Shown piece after piece: positions 15,697-23,783 of a DNA stretch of 32,026 nt. This stretch comes from UBA1205 sp045598105 (lineage in GTDB: Bacteria; Bacteroidota; Bacteroidia; Bacteroidales; WCHB1-69). Made by a program: the position numbers and the translations under genes. Under the pieces are notes generated by a model that was given only the letters and a program-made list of their open reading frames with translations, was not told where the DNA came from and did no database searches. The stretch covers positions 1 to 32,026 of the forward strand of contig JAZLLK010000076.1 of assembly GCA_045598105.1 (NCBI GenBank), in the 5' to 3' direction. Positions within the stretch are counted from its first letter, which is position 1, and each line of letters opens with the position of its first letter.

Positions 15697-16560
15697 CTAT
15701 TCCATTATGGTAATGTCATTGTAATGTATCCATCCGTAATAGTAGCTTAATTCGGTATCTTCCATTTCCTGTTCCCCTTTAAACCTGTCACTGTTAATGG
15801 TGAGACCTTTGTCATTGTTCATGCGTACAAAATACCAATAGTCGCCTTTATTATCCATGGTTTCGGCATATATTATTCCTGTGGAGTGAGGTGGGTATAT
15901 TGCCAATCCGTTTCCTCTCCAGTCCGCATTGGAGCCTATGCGGCGTTCGTCGTTTACGTAAGGGCCGGTACGCAGTATTGCTGTTTCATTTACGCTAAAT
16001 GGAATTTCTCGTTCCAATAGCACTCCCGGAAATACCGTTCCTTTAAATGCCAAGGCTTGAGTTGCGGTATTATACCAGGCTATGTTATTATTGGCCATGC
16101 ATACGTATTGAGTATGGTTACACACATAGTAGCCGCAGCAGGCGGTGTACCATATGCCTATATTTAGCATTTGACCCCTATGTGGAGTATTGGCACTATA
16201 TATAACACCGCGAGTGTATAATACAGGTATATAAGCATTATGGGTATTGTGAAATATAAATACATAAGGTATGCTGCCTATTTTACCGCAAAAGAGTAAA
16301 TCTTCTACGCCATTACGGTCAAAATCAATGAAATGGAAATCCGATTTGTTGATATCATTCTGCGTAATGCTTTGCTCTAACAGCATATTTTGAAATTCTG
16401 ACGTATGCATAGCCTCTTCCACGGCTTTGCCTATGTCATGTTTACTTTGCATATACCATAATTGTATATTGCTGTCAGTATGTAAAAAATTGAACTGGGC
16501 ATGCACTTGTATTCCACATAGGCAACATATCCCTATAAGTGCTGTTTTGAACAATTTCAT
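15697..16560 (-). CDS. Secreted protein with EF-hand/FG-GAP-like segment (hypothetical)
   Basis: A 287-residue protein with a signal peptide (MKLFKTALIGICCLCGIQVH, cut near VHAQ). I do not recognise a named family. At about residue 75 it has HFIDFDRNGVEDLLFCG, a D-x-D-x-N-G-x-x-D calcium-loop pattern as in FG-GAP/VCBS repeats and dockerin-like loops. Near the C-terminus GDYWYFVRMNNDKG and YYYGWIHYNDI resemble an SH3-like module of cell-envelope proteins. Two adjacent cysteines occur in WYTACCGYYVCNH. It lies 11 bases after the acidic protein gene and is probably co-transcribed with it. No T9SS sorting domain; it is likely periplasmic or membrane-associated. Confidence 0.6.
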   Translation of the reverse strand: MKLFKTALIGICCLCGIQVHAQFNFLHTDSNIQLWYMQSKHDIGKAVEEAMHTSEFQNMLLEQSITQNDINKSDFHFIDFDRNGVEDLLFCGKIGSIPYVFIFHNTHNAYIPVLYTRGVIYSANTPHRGQMLNIGIWYTACCGYYVCNHTQYVCMANNNIAWYNTATQALAFKGTVFPGVLLEREIPFSVNETAILRTGPYVNDERRIGSNADWRGNGLAIYPPHSTGIIYAETMDNKGDYWYFVRMNNDKGLTINSDRFKGEQEMEDTELSYYYGWIHYNDITIME

Positions 16561-16571
16561 AATGTAAAGTG

Positions 16572-17753
16572 TTAGTTTTGATTGAATTTAGCATATATCA
16601 GCTCTTGCAAACGCAGCACTGATGCATTGTTCTCATTCCAATGATATTGTTTTTTCATGCTTTCCATACATATTATTACATCTTTTAGACTTTTTATACT
16701 GTCCAGTCTGTTAATGCTTTCCTGAAATTTAGCGTTATCATTTTGGAACAATTCTCTTATGAAGGTGAATTTATCATTCATGTCCATATTGCCCATTATG
16801 CTGCCGGCGGAGGGTAACTTTTGACCTATAGTGTTGTTCTTTTGATAGTTGGCAAGCATATCGTTAATGGAAGGCCTTTCCTGACGATAGGTCTCACCTA
16901 TGCTCACAGGCTTAGAGGGTGCCGGCGTATCCGTGTCAATTTCATCTCCCCAATAGGCCGGTGGCATGCCGGCGGGAGCATGCGTGTGTGTATTTGCAAC
17001 TGCAGGTGTAACTGTAGTTGTTGCATCATCATCATCTTCTTCAAATTCTATTTCGTCTAAGTCTATGTCATTAAAAGAGTCAGAACCTTTTTCTTCTGTA
17101 TTTGTGCCGTTTTCGGTAGGTACAAAATCAAATATGTCATCAGCATCCAGGGCAATGTTTTCCTCTGCAGGCATTGTTTCCTGTATTGCATATTGCTCAT
17201 TTTCAGTTTCTGATTCTTCTTCAGGCTCTTCTTCCGGCTCCTCGGGTACAGGGCAGGGTTCTAATGTGGTTTGTGGCTCTTCCTGTACCGACTCAGTCAG
17301 CGGTTCTTCCGCTGCGGGTAGCGTGTTTTCTTCTACCGCTATTACTTCCTCAACCATAGCGGACGGTTCTTCTGTTATAGGTTCCTCTTCTGCCTTAGTG
17401 GCTTCAGCCGGCTCACTTATGTTTGCTGCTACGGTAGTAACTTCGGTAACAACAGCCGCTACTTCTGAAGGCTTTGCCTTCGGCATGGCAGTAGCTTTAG
17501 CCCCCTCTTCATCAAAATCCGCATCATCAAATAGTGAACGCATTCTGCATTCATTTTTAGGTAAGGCAGCTTTGTCAGCGTTGTCTATATTAATACGCAT
17601 GGTCATGTATTCATCATACATTTGACGTAAATATTCCAGCATTACATCTATGTCAAGTAGTGTATTCTTCTCATTTTTAGCTATATATTCAGCCTGCTTA
17701 TTTATTTTTTCCCATACGGAAATACCTGTGTTTTTATTTTTTGTATCAGCCAT
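16572..17753 (-). CDS. Highly acidic conserved Bacteroidota protein (hypothetical)
   Basis: A 393-residue cytoplasmic-looking protein in three parts. Residues 1-75 are a helical segment (SVWEKINKQAEYIAKNEKN; LEYLRQMYDEYMTM). Residues about 75-290 are low-complexity, rich in Glu, Pro, Ala, Thr and Asp, probably disordered. The last about 85 residues (MNDKFTFIRELFQNDNAKFQ; RLDSIKSLKDVI; KKQYHWNENN) form a helical domain that I associate with uncharacterised Bacteroidota proteins of similar layout. No catalytic motif is visible; a scaffold or adaptor role is only a guess. It has its own -7 element upstream and leads the pair with the secreted protein downstream. Confidence 0.75.
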   Translation of the reverse strand: MADTKNKNTGISVWEKINKQAEYIAKNEKNTLLDIDVMLEYLRQMYDEYMTMRINIDNADKAALPKNECRMRSLFDDADFDEEGAKATAMPKAKPSEVAAVVTEVTTVAANISEPAEATKAEEEPITEEPSAMVEEVIAVEENTLPAAEEPLTESVQEEPQTTLEPCPVPEEPEEEPEEESETENEQYAIQETMPAEENIALDADDIFDFVPTENGTNTEEKGSDSFNDIDLDEIEFEEDDDDATTTVTPAVANTHTHAPAGMPPAYWGDEIDTDTPAPSKPVSIGETYRQERPSINDMLANYQKNNTIGQKLPSAGSIMGNMDMNDKFTFIRELFQNDNAKFQESINRLDSIKSLKDVIICMESMKKQYHWNENNASVLRLQELIYAKFNQN

Positions 17754-17786
17754 TTGATATGTAATTTTATTCTATATTCCAAAAAA

Positions 17787-17794
17787 CAAAGTTA
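17787..17794 (-). promoter_or_regulatory. -7 promoter element of acidic protein gene
   Basis: TAACTTTG on the minus strand, 33 bases before the ATG at 17753; matches TAnnTTTG. Confidence 0.6.
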
Positions 17795-17887
17795 CTAAAA
17801 AAGAATGAAACTTGGGCAGGGAAAATCAATTTTTTTTATTGAAAAAAAACAGTTGAAGAAAATTTGTTGTATGTAATTGTAATATAA

Positions 17888-18838
17888 TTATTTAATCATC
17901 CACTCTTTGCGATCTATATCTTCACTGTTCACTATGGACATATAATTATAGTAGCGTGATGGGGCTATAATACCGTTTTCTACGGCTTGTTTTATGGCAC
18001 AATCGGGCTCATGCGTGTGAGTGCAGTTGGCAAACCGGCATTGGTCCAATAAGGCCATCATTTCAGGAAAATAGTGACATACTTCTTCTTTTTTGTATTT
18101 TATAAGTCCAAATTCTTTTATGCCAGGCGTATCTATAATATAACCGCCCATATTCAGGGCATGCATTTGTGCAAAAGTGGTGGTGTGTCTTCCCTTGTCA
18201 TTGTAGGCCGATATATTGCCGGTTTTAAGGTGGAGCTGTGGTTCCAAATAGTTTACCAGGCTGGATTTTCCCACCCCTGATTGTCCGCAGAAAAGTGAAA
18301 CCTTGTTTCGCATGGCCTCTTTGAGCTTATCCATACCATAGCCGGTACGTGTGGAGGTGAATATGGTGTTATAATTTAAAGGTTGGTATATGGCTTCTAA
18401 TAAGCGTGCTTCGTGCTGAATATCAGTTGTGTATAGGTCTTGCTTATTGAAAACTATGGTGGTGGGTATACGAAACGATTCGGCTGCTACCAAAAATCGA
18501 TCAATGAACCCTAAAGGCGTTTTAGGGTCAGTTATACTTATAACCAAAAAGGCATGGTCTATATTGGAGGCTATAATGTGGGTGATTTTTGACAGGTTCA
18601 CCGATTTACGATATATATAATTCTTACGCGGGCATATTTTGGTAATAATGCCATGGTTGAGTGGTTGCTGCGTGTCCGCAGTGAATATTACATGGTCACC
18701 CACGGCTATGGGATTGGTGGTTTTAATACCTTTAATGCGAAATTGTCCGCGTAATTTGCATATGTATTCCGCATTATTACAGCTTACGGTGTGTTCGTTG
18801 CCGGTGGTTTTTATGATTATGCCTTCCTGTGTATTCAT
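17888..18838 (-). CDS. rsgA: Ribosome small subunit-dependent GTPase A
   Basis: RsgA is a GTPase that helps mature the 30S subunit. The 316-residue protein has an N-terminal OB fold, then the circularly permuted GTPase order: G4 NKQD at residues 131-134, P-loop GQSGVGKS at 185-192 (Lys191), DKGRHTT (G2) and DTPGI (G3). The C-terminal zinc site is Cys267, Cys272, His274 and Cys280 in CRFANCTHTHEPDC. All hallmarks are intact. It has its own promoter and diverges from the macrodomain-like gene. An AT-only stem (about 17832-17852) may end the transcript but is weak. Confidence 0.96.
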   Translation of the reverse strand: MNTQEGIIIKTTGNEHTVSCNNAEYICKLRGQFRIKGIKTTNPIAVGDHVIFTADTQQPLNHGIITKICPRKNYIYRKSVNLSKITHIIASNIDHAFLVISITDPKTPLGFIDRFLVAAESFRIPTTIVFNKQDLYTTDIQHEARLLEAIYQPLNYNTIFTSTRTGYGMDKLKEAMRNKVSLFCGQSGVGKSSLVNYLEPQLHLKTGNISAYNDKGRHTTTFAQMHALNMGGYIIDTPGIKEFGLIKYKKEEVCHYFPEMMALLDQCRFANCTHTHEPDCAIKQAVENGIIAPSRYYNYMSIVNSEDIDRKEWMIK

Positions 18839-18857
18839 GTAATAATATTATTGCATG

Positions 18858-18865
18858 CAAAAGTA
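18858..18865 (-). promoter_or_regulatory. -7 promoter element of rsgA
   Basis: TACTTTTG on the minus strand, followed by CATGC, 19 bases before the rsgA start; matches TAnnTTTG. Confidence 0.75.
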
Positions 18866-18907
18866 CAACAAAACCATGAAATATTGTCTCATTTCATCAT
18901 TTTTTAT

Positions 18908-18915
18908 TATCTTTG
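18908..18915 (+). promoter_or_regulatory. -7 promoter element of macrodomain-like/GH89 cluster
   Basis: TATCTTTG with a TTG at 18884-18886 (21-base spacer) forms a fuller Bacteroidota promoter. It is 31 bases before the ATG at 18947 and supports that start over longer frames. Confidence 0.75.
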
Positions 18916-18946
18916 CAAAATAAAACTTAATAATACCATTATATAT

Positions 18947-19357
18947 ATGAATAATAGTAGCAGCTATTGTCATCGTATTACATCTCCGCATATTAACAAT
19001 TTGCAGGCTAATGAAATATTCGTGTTTGGCAGTAATCTTATGGGGCATCATGGCGGCGGTGCGGCCCGTGTTGCCTATGATAAATTTGGCGCTATATGGG
19101 GGCAGGGTGTAGGAATGCAAGGCCAAAGTTACGGCATACCCACCATGCACGGAGGCGTGGAGGCTATTAGGCCTTATGTGGATGAATTTTTGAATTATGC
19201 ATCTCGGCATGAGGAATATACATTTTTAGTAACCCGTATAGGATGCGGCATAGCCGGCTTTACCGATAACGAAATAGCACCCCTGTTCGCCGCAGCCGCT
19301 CATATGGAAAATGTGCATTTGCCATTGTCATTTTGGCAAATAATAGATAAACAGTAA
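18947..19357 (+). CDS. A1S_2505-type macrodomain-like protein
   Basis: A 136-residue protein with NEIFVFGSNLMGHHGGGAA near residue 24, then WGQGVGMQGQSYGIPT and FLVTRIGCGIAGFTDNEIA. This pattern (N-x-F-V-F-G-S-N, G-rich turn, G-x-x-G-Q-S-Y-x-I-P-T, and T-x-I-G-C-G-I-A-G) is that of the small A1S_2505 family, found in phages and many bacteria, with macrodomain-like features expected to bind ADP-ribose or a nucleotide. Activity has not been read from sequence. The ATG at 18947 follows a clear promoter; a longer frame from 18791 overlaps rsgA and is rejected. Its stop overlaps the next start by one base (TAATG), so it is translationally coupled to the GH89 gene, an unexpected partner. Confidence 0.82.
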   Translation: MNNSSSYCHRITSPHINNLQANEIFVFGSNLMGHHGGGAARVAYDKFGAIWGQGVGMQGQSYGIPTMHGGVEAIRPYVDEFLNYASRHEEYTFLVTRIGCGIAGFTDNEIAPLFAAAAHMENVHLPLSFWQIIDKQ

Positions 19358-22113
19358 TGAAAAAATTATTTGTAATATTATTTATAGCATGTGTATGGCC
19401 TATGCTTACGGCGCAGCAGGCCGCACAGCAAATGGCTTGCAGAATATTAGGCCGCAAGGCCGCTGCCCATTTTGTATTTGAGTGCCTGCCCGACAGTACT
19501 GATAATTTTACCCTATACACCCGGGGAAAAAAAACAGTGATAACTGCCAATAATGATATCAGCATGGCCATGGGTTTAAACTACTACCTCAAACACTATG
19601 CCAAAGTACATGTGTCATGGTATGTGCCTCAGCAACCTATAGTGGTATCATCATGGCCTGTGGTGCCTCAGCCTGTAAGCCGGAAAGCCGTGGTGTCTAT
19701 CCGTTTTTTTCTTAATTATTGTACCTATGGTTATACCATGCCATGGTGGCAGTGGAAGCAGTGGGAGCATTTTATAGATTGGATGGCCCTTAACGGTATT
19801 AATATGCCATTGGCACTCACCGGGCAGGAGGCTGTGTGGTATGAGGTGTGGAAAGATTTTGGCCTTACCGATGAAGAAATACGAAACTATTTTTCAGGTC
19901 CGGCACATTTGCCATGGCATAGAATGGCTAATTTAGACGGCTTTGGAGGACCGCTGCCTATGAGTTGGATACAGGATCAGCAGGTATTGCAGCAGCGAAT
20001 ATTGGTTCGTGAGCGGGAATGGGGTATGAAACCCGTTCTGCCCGCTTTTGCCGGCCATGTGCCGGCAAAAATAAAGGATATGTTCCCTCAGGCTAATATA
20101 CAACCGCTGAGTAGCTGGTGCGGGTTTGCACCTACCTGTTTCCTCCATGCTGAAGATTCCCTGTTTGCTGTAATACAGCAAAAGTATTTGCAATTGCAAA
20201 CACAAATGTATGGTACCGACCATGTATATAGTATAGATCCTTTTAATGAAATGGATCCGCCCTGTTGGCAACCTGAGTATTTGGCTAATGTGTCAAAAAA
20301 TATATATAATTCACTGTTACAGGTGGATGAACAGGCTCAATGGCTGCAAATGTCATGGGTGTTCTATTACAAATGTAAACAATGGACACCTCAAAGACTA
20401 AAAGCCTATCTTACCGCTGTGCCACAAAATAAAATGCTGCTTTTGGATTATTTTTGTGAAAAAACGGAAGTGTGGCGTACAACTATAGATTCGTATATGG
20501 GTAGCACCGATGGTAAAAAGTATGGGTTTTATGGTCAGCCTTATGTGTGGTGCTATTTGGGTAATTTTGGCGGTAATACCATGCTTGTGGGTAATATAAA
20601 TGCCCTGGAACAAAAGTTGCAGTCCGCATTGCATCAGGCCGGCAGTAATTTGCAAGGCGTGGGCTCCACCTTGGAATCATTTGACTGTAGTCCGCAAATA
20701 TATGAATATTTGTTCGAAAAGGTGTGGAATCCCTCACTTAGTGCCGAAAATTGGGTGAACGACTGGGCAGAAATGAGGTTGGGCGCCACCTCTAACAGGG
20801 TAAAAATGATGTGGAATATGCTTCATAACGGGGTATATACCGATAACGCCTTTTACGGATTAGGTACCCAAATGGTGGCAAGGCCTACATTCTACGGACA
20901 TGGTACATATTATACCAAGCCCTATTATACATATAATAATGATATACTGCTGGCTGTGTGTCGTTCCATGACAATATATGGTACCCATTGGAAACATTTG
21001 CCCCCAAGTTATTCGTATGATATTATTAATTTACTGTCACAATGGCTGGGCAACCATTTTATGGAGGTGCGTAACCGCTTTACCATAGCGTATAACATGC
21101 AGGATACATTGGGTATGCAGGAGCAAATAGCCGTGGCAAACGCCTTGTTCCATGATGCTGATACCCTGTTGGGGTGTAATACCGATTTTATGCTGGGAGC
21201 GTGGATAGCACAGGCGCGAGCCTGCGGCCATACCCCTGCCGAGCAGGAGTATTACGAGCAGCAGGCTCGCACATTGCTTACCGTGTGGGGAGGCCCTGTA
21301 TTGAACGACTATGCCAACCGCATGTGGAACGGACTTATTAAGTACTACTATGCCGAAAGGTGGAATATGTTTTTCAACGCCGCCCTGCAGGCCGTATGCC
21401 GCCATGATACGCTGAGTGAAGATGAATTTTCCCGTAACTTGAGTGTGTGGGAGCAAACATGGAATACAACACACCAATCTATACCGGCTAAGGCTCAGGG
21501 TGATGCCATACAAGTAGCCATGTATGTATTGCAGCATGTAGACAGCCTGTACATGAAGGATAAATATATGCTTATAAAGTATAGAGAACAGTTCCCCGAA
21601 TCTACCTTAAAAGATATATACAAAACCTGCTTTCAGGATTATTACGGCCCTTCACATATAGTAAACGATACCTCAACCATAGCCGCCGGCATAATGGAAG
21701 AAATAAATAATGCCGATACCATGGGCGGACCTGATTACTGCTATACCGGAGTAAATGGTAACTATGTGTGTGTGAATTTATTGGCGGTACGGCAGCACCG
21801 CCTGCCCTTAGCTACCCTTGTATCGGCTCTGCAGCGTAGTATGCACACGGCTCACTCACCTTCCTTAAAGTATTGGCAGTGCTTGTGGCAACAGCTGTTG
21901 CCTGTGGCTAAACAATTACTGCCGCCTACACCCCTTGTAGAAGCTGATAGCACCTATATAGTACAACAGCTCCAACAAGGAAAAGTTACAGGCCGTCATA
22001 GTGAATTATTCAACCATAGCTATCATTTTTATTATAGAATAATACAAAGGCAACTGTTTGAAACCGAAATACTGCCTTTATTGGAAAATAAAGATACTAA
22101 AAACAATAAATAA
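19357..22113 (+). CDS. Alpha-N-acetylglucosaminidase, GH89 (NAGLU-like)
   Basis: GH89 enzymes release terminal alpha-linked GlcNAc from heparan sulfate or from mucin cores such as GlcNAc-alpha-1,4-Gal. The 918-residue protein starts with a signal peptide (cut near LTAQ), then a small N-terminal domain (about 22-110), the catalytic barrel (SIRFFLNYCTYGYTMPWWQW; WIDWMALNGINMPLALTGQE-like segment at about 146-165) and an alpha-helical C-terminal domain. Candidate catalytic acids are Glu298 in IDPFNEMDPP and Glu440 in GVGSTLESFDCSP; the second motif departs from the common MEGIxQNP form. No T9SS sorting domain is visible, so it is probably periplasmic or surface-bound by other means. It suggests use of host glycans. 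Coupled to the gene before it, with a flavoprotein nine bases after. Confidence 0.93.
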   Translation: MKKLFVILFIACVWPMLTAQQAAQQMACRILGRKAAAHFVFECLPDSTDNFTLYTRGKKTVITANNDISMAMGLNYYLKHYAKVHVSWYVPQQPIVVSSWPVVPQPVSRKAVVSIRFFLNYCTYGYTMPWWQWKQWEHFIDWMALNGINMPLALTGQEAVWYEVWKDFGLTDEEIRNYFSGPAHLPWHRMANLDGFGGPLPMSWIQDQQVLQQRILVREREWGMKPVLPAFAGHVPAKIKDMFPQANIQPLSSWCGFAPTCFLHAEDSLFAVIQQKYLQLQTQMYGTDHVYSIDPFNEMDPPCWQPEYLANVSKNIYNSLLQVDEQAQWLQMSWVFYYKCKQWTPQRLKAYLTAVPQNKMLLLDYFCEKTEVWRTTIDSYMGSTDGKKYGFYGQPYVWCYLGNFGGNTMLVGNINALEQKLQSALHQAGSNLQGVGSTLESFDCSPQIYEYLFEKVWNPSLSAENWVNDWAEMRLGATSNRVKMMWNMLHNGVYTDNAFYGLGTQMVARPTFYGHGTYYTKPYYTYNNDILLAVCRSMTIYGTHWKHLPPSYSYDIINLLSQWLGNHFMEVRNRFTIAYNMQDTLGMQEQIAVANALFHDADTLLGCNTDFMLGAWIAQARACGHTPAEQEYYEQQARTLLTVWGGPVLNDYANRMWNGLIKYYYAERWNMFFNAALQAVCRHDTLSEDEFSRNLSVWEQTWNTTHQSIPAKAQGDAIQVAMYVLQHVDSLYMKDKYMLIKYREQFPESTLKDIYKTCFQDYYGPSHIVNDTSTIAAGIMEEINNADTMGGPDYCYTGVNGNYVCVNLLAVRQHRLPLATLVSALQRSMHTAHSPSLKYWQCLWQQLLPVAKQLLPPTPLVEADSTYIVQQLQQGKVTGRHSELFNHSYHFYYRIIQRQLFETEILPLLENKDTKNNK

Positions 22114-22122
22114 TAACAATAT

Positions 22123-22740
22123 ATGAATGTACTAATGATAAACGGAAGCCCTCATAAAAACGGTAATACCTATGCTGCTTTGCATGAAATGGAGCAGGTG
22201 TTTTGTCAGGAGGGTATAAGTGTGAATATGTTACATATAGAACAGCAAACCATAAGCGGTTGTATGGCATGTTCTCAATGTAAGGGCACGGGTAAGTGTG
22301 TACTAAATGATATGGTAAATACCGCAGCTGCACTGCTGGAACATGCTGACGGACTGGTGGTGGGCAGCCCCGTATATTATGCTTCGCCTAATGCATCTTT
22401 AATAGCATTGCTTGACAGACTTATGTATAGTACTCATTATGATAAAACCATGAAGGTGGGTGCCGCCGTAGTGGCCGCCAGAAGGGGCGGACTATCTTCT
22501 GCTTATGATGTGCTGAATAAATATTTTACCATTTCAGGTATGCCCGTGGTGTCAGGTCAGTACTGGAATAGCGTGCATGGGGCTAAACCTCAGGAAGCTC
22601 TTATGGATGAAGAAGGAATGCAAAATATGCGGGTAGTGGCTCGTAATATGGTTTTTTTGATGCGTAGCATACAATTGGGTAAACAAAAATATGGTCTCCC
22701 TGGCACGGAACCTAAAATACATACCAATTTTATACGGTAA
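22123..22740 (+). CDS. Flavodoxin-family NAD(P)H-dependent reductase, iron-sulfur flavoprotein type
   Basis: A 205-residue cytoplasmic flavoprotein. The N-terminus MNVLMINGSPHKNGNTYAAL is the FMN phosphate-binding loop of NADPH-dependent FMN reductases. SGCMACSQCKGTGKCVLND gives the compact cysteine motif C-x2-C-x2-C-x4-5-C of iron-sulfur flavoproteins (Isf), which may hold a 4Fe-4S cluster. VVGSPVYYASPNASL is the second flavin contact. Such proteins move electrons from ferredoxin or NAD(P)H to oxygen species or quinones in anaerobes. It is the last gene of the plus-strand cluster. Isf or plain quinone reductase cannot be told apart here. Confidence 0.88.
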   Translation: MNVLMINGSPHKNGNTYAALHEMEQVFCQEGISVNMLHIEQQTISGCMACSQCKGTGKCVLNDMVNTAAALLEHADGLVVGSPVYYASPNASLIALLDRLMYSTHYDKTMKVGAAVVAARRGGLSSAYDVLNKYFTISGMPVVSGQYWNSVHGAKPQEALMDEEGMQNMRVVARNMVFLMRSIQLGKQKYGLPGTEPKIHTNFIR

Positions 22741-22767
22741 CCCCACAATCTAAAGCCGAAAAAATAA

Positions 22768-22800
22768 ATAAAAAAGCACATAAAATGAAATTTTATGTGC
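22768..22800 (-). terminator. Intrinsic terminator of tRNA-Lys(CTT)
   Basis: Perfect 10-bp stem gcacataaaa/ttttatgtgc (22776-22785 with 22791-22800), 5-base loop, with a T-rich tail on the minus strand (A-rich 22768-22775). May also insulate from the plus-strand cluster. Confidence 0.8.
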
Positions 22801-22811
22801 TTAGTGTGGAG

Positions 22812-22884
22812 TGTCCTCGCAGGGGCTCGAACCCTGGACCCATTGATTAAGAGTCAATTGCTCTACCAGCTGAGCTACGAAGAC
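22812..22884 (-). tRNA. tRNA-Lys (anticodon CTT)
   Basis: Minus strand begins GTCTTCGTAGCTCAGCTGG, D-loop TGGTAGAGC, anticodon stem ATTGA/TCAAT with loop CTCTTAA (CTT, reads AAG), T-arm GGTTCGA and acceptor partner CGAGGAC plus discriminator A. 73 bases, no encoded CCA. It has its own -7 element and terminator. Confidence 0.95.
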
Positions 22885-22893
22885 CTACGACTG

Positions 22894-22901
22894 CAAAGGT
22901 A
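22894..22901 (-). promoter_or_regulatory. -7 promoter element of tRNA-Lys
   Basis: TACCTTTG on the minus strand, nine bases before the tRNA 5' end; matches TAnnTTTG and implies a very short leader. Confidence 0.7.
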
Positions 22902-23069
22902 TAAAAAAATACCTTACCATTTATGGTTTTGGGCATTTTTTTTTAATGAAAAGCAATAAAAAATACCTAAAGTAGGCATATAGCGGCGAATAACGGGCGT
23001 TTTTTTGCATACTCAAGTTGCCGCCATATAAAATGAGGGGTAAAAACGGTGTAGAATAAAAAAAAGCGG

Positions 23070-23077
23070 TATATTTG
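23070..23077 (+). promoter_or_regulatory. -7 promoter element of MORN lipoprotein/DnaB-like pair
   Basis: TATATTTG, followed by CAT, 37 bases before the ATG at 23115; matches TAnnTTTG. Confidence 0.65.
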
Positions 23078-23114
23078 CATTTTTTTATAATAGTATACAT
23101 AGCATAGGTATATA

Positions 23115-23762
23115 ATGAAAGGAAAAATATATATATTAATATTGTATATAGCTGTTGCTCAATTGTTTATGTCGTGTTCCAGGGTAGAAACGGTAAAGTA
23201 TTCCACCGGCAAAAAGCAGTCGGAAATAACCTACAGGCACGGCAAAAAGAACGGTAAAGCCGTATTCTATTATGAAAACGGTAAAAAAAGTTTGGAAGCC
23301 ACCTATTTGAACGATACACTTCAGGGAAAAATGGTTCGTTATTTTTTTACCGGTGAGGTAGAAACCGAAGCGTATTATGACCATGGCATGCTTACCGGAG
23401 CATCCAGGGAGTATAACGAATATGGAAATATGGTAGAGTATGCTCATTATGTACAGGGGGAGAAAGATGGATCGTATAAGCAGTTCTATCCGGACGGCTC
23501 ATTGTATATAAGCGGAGCATATAAGCAAGGTCAAATACATGGTATGTGGCATTATTATGATTTTAACGGTTTTGAAGTGGCTCATGCCCGATTTACCGAA
23601 GGAAAAGGCGTGTTCAAAGCCTATGATGAAAACGGATATTTAATACGCGAAGTAGAGTATGATTGTAGTGTAATACACGGAACTGATCGTACCTATGATA
23701 CTGCCGGCAATATTATACAGGAAGTGCATTTTCAGCATGGTAAGCCGGTAACTATACTATAA
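23115..23762 (+). CDS. MORN_2-repeat lipoprotein (YwqK-like)
   Basis: A 215-residue exported lipoprotein. The signal peptide ends in a lipobox LFMSC with Cys21 as the lipidated residue. The mature part is a row of MORN_2-type repeats of about 22 residues (YRHGKKNGKAVFYYENGKK; YFFTGEVETEAYYDHG; FYPDGSLYISGAYKQGQIHG; YDFNGFEVAHARF; YDENGYLIREVEYD; YDTAGNIIQEVHFQHG). Proteins of this layout are often named YwqK-family antitoxin after a Bacillus case, but lipoprotein forms in Bacteroidota have no proven toxin link. It may bind partners at the outer membrane. The DnaB-like gene begins 21 bases after its stop under the same promoter. Confidence 0.85.
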   Translation: MKGKIYILILYIAVAQLFMSCSRVETVKYSTGKKQSEITYRHGKKNGKAVFYYENGKKSLEATYLNDTLQGKMVRYFFTGEVETEAYYDHGMLTGASREYNEYGNMVEYAHYVQGEKDGSYKQFYPDGSLYISGAYKQGQIHGMWHYYDFNGFEVAHARFTEGKGVFKAYDENGYLIREVEYDCSVIHGTDRTYDTAGNIIQEVHFQHGKPVTIL

Positions 23763-23783
23763 TACAAAATAAAAAGTGAAGAT

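Noticed and set aside
16966..17625. 219-codon plus frame rich in Ser
   Set aside because: Antisense of the acidic Glu-rich region (GAA/GAG read backwards as TTC/CTC, Ser and Val), not a gene.
18791..18946. Longer start for the macrodomain-like gene
   Set aside because: The added 52 residues overlap rsgA and the divergent promoters and have no family match.
23115..23762. Toxin-antitoxin pair from the YwqK antitoxin name
   Set aside because: The protein is a lipoprotein with MORN repeats and its neighbour is a DnaB-like ATPase; no toxin-like gene is adjacent.
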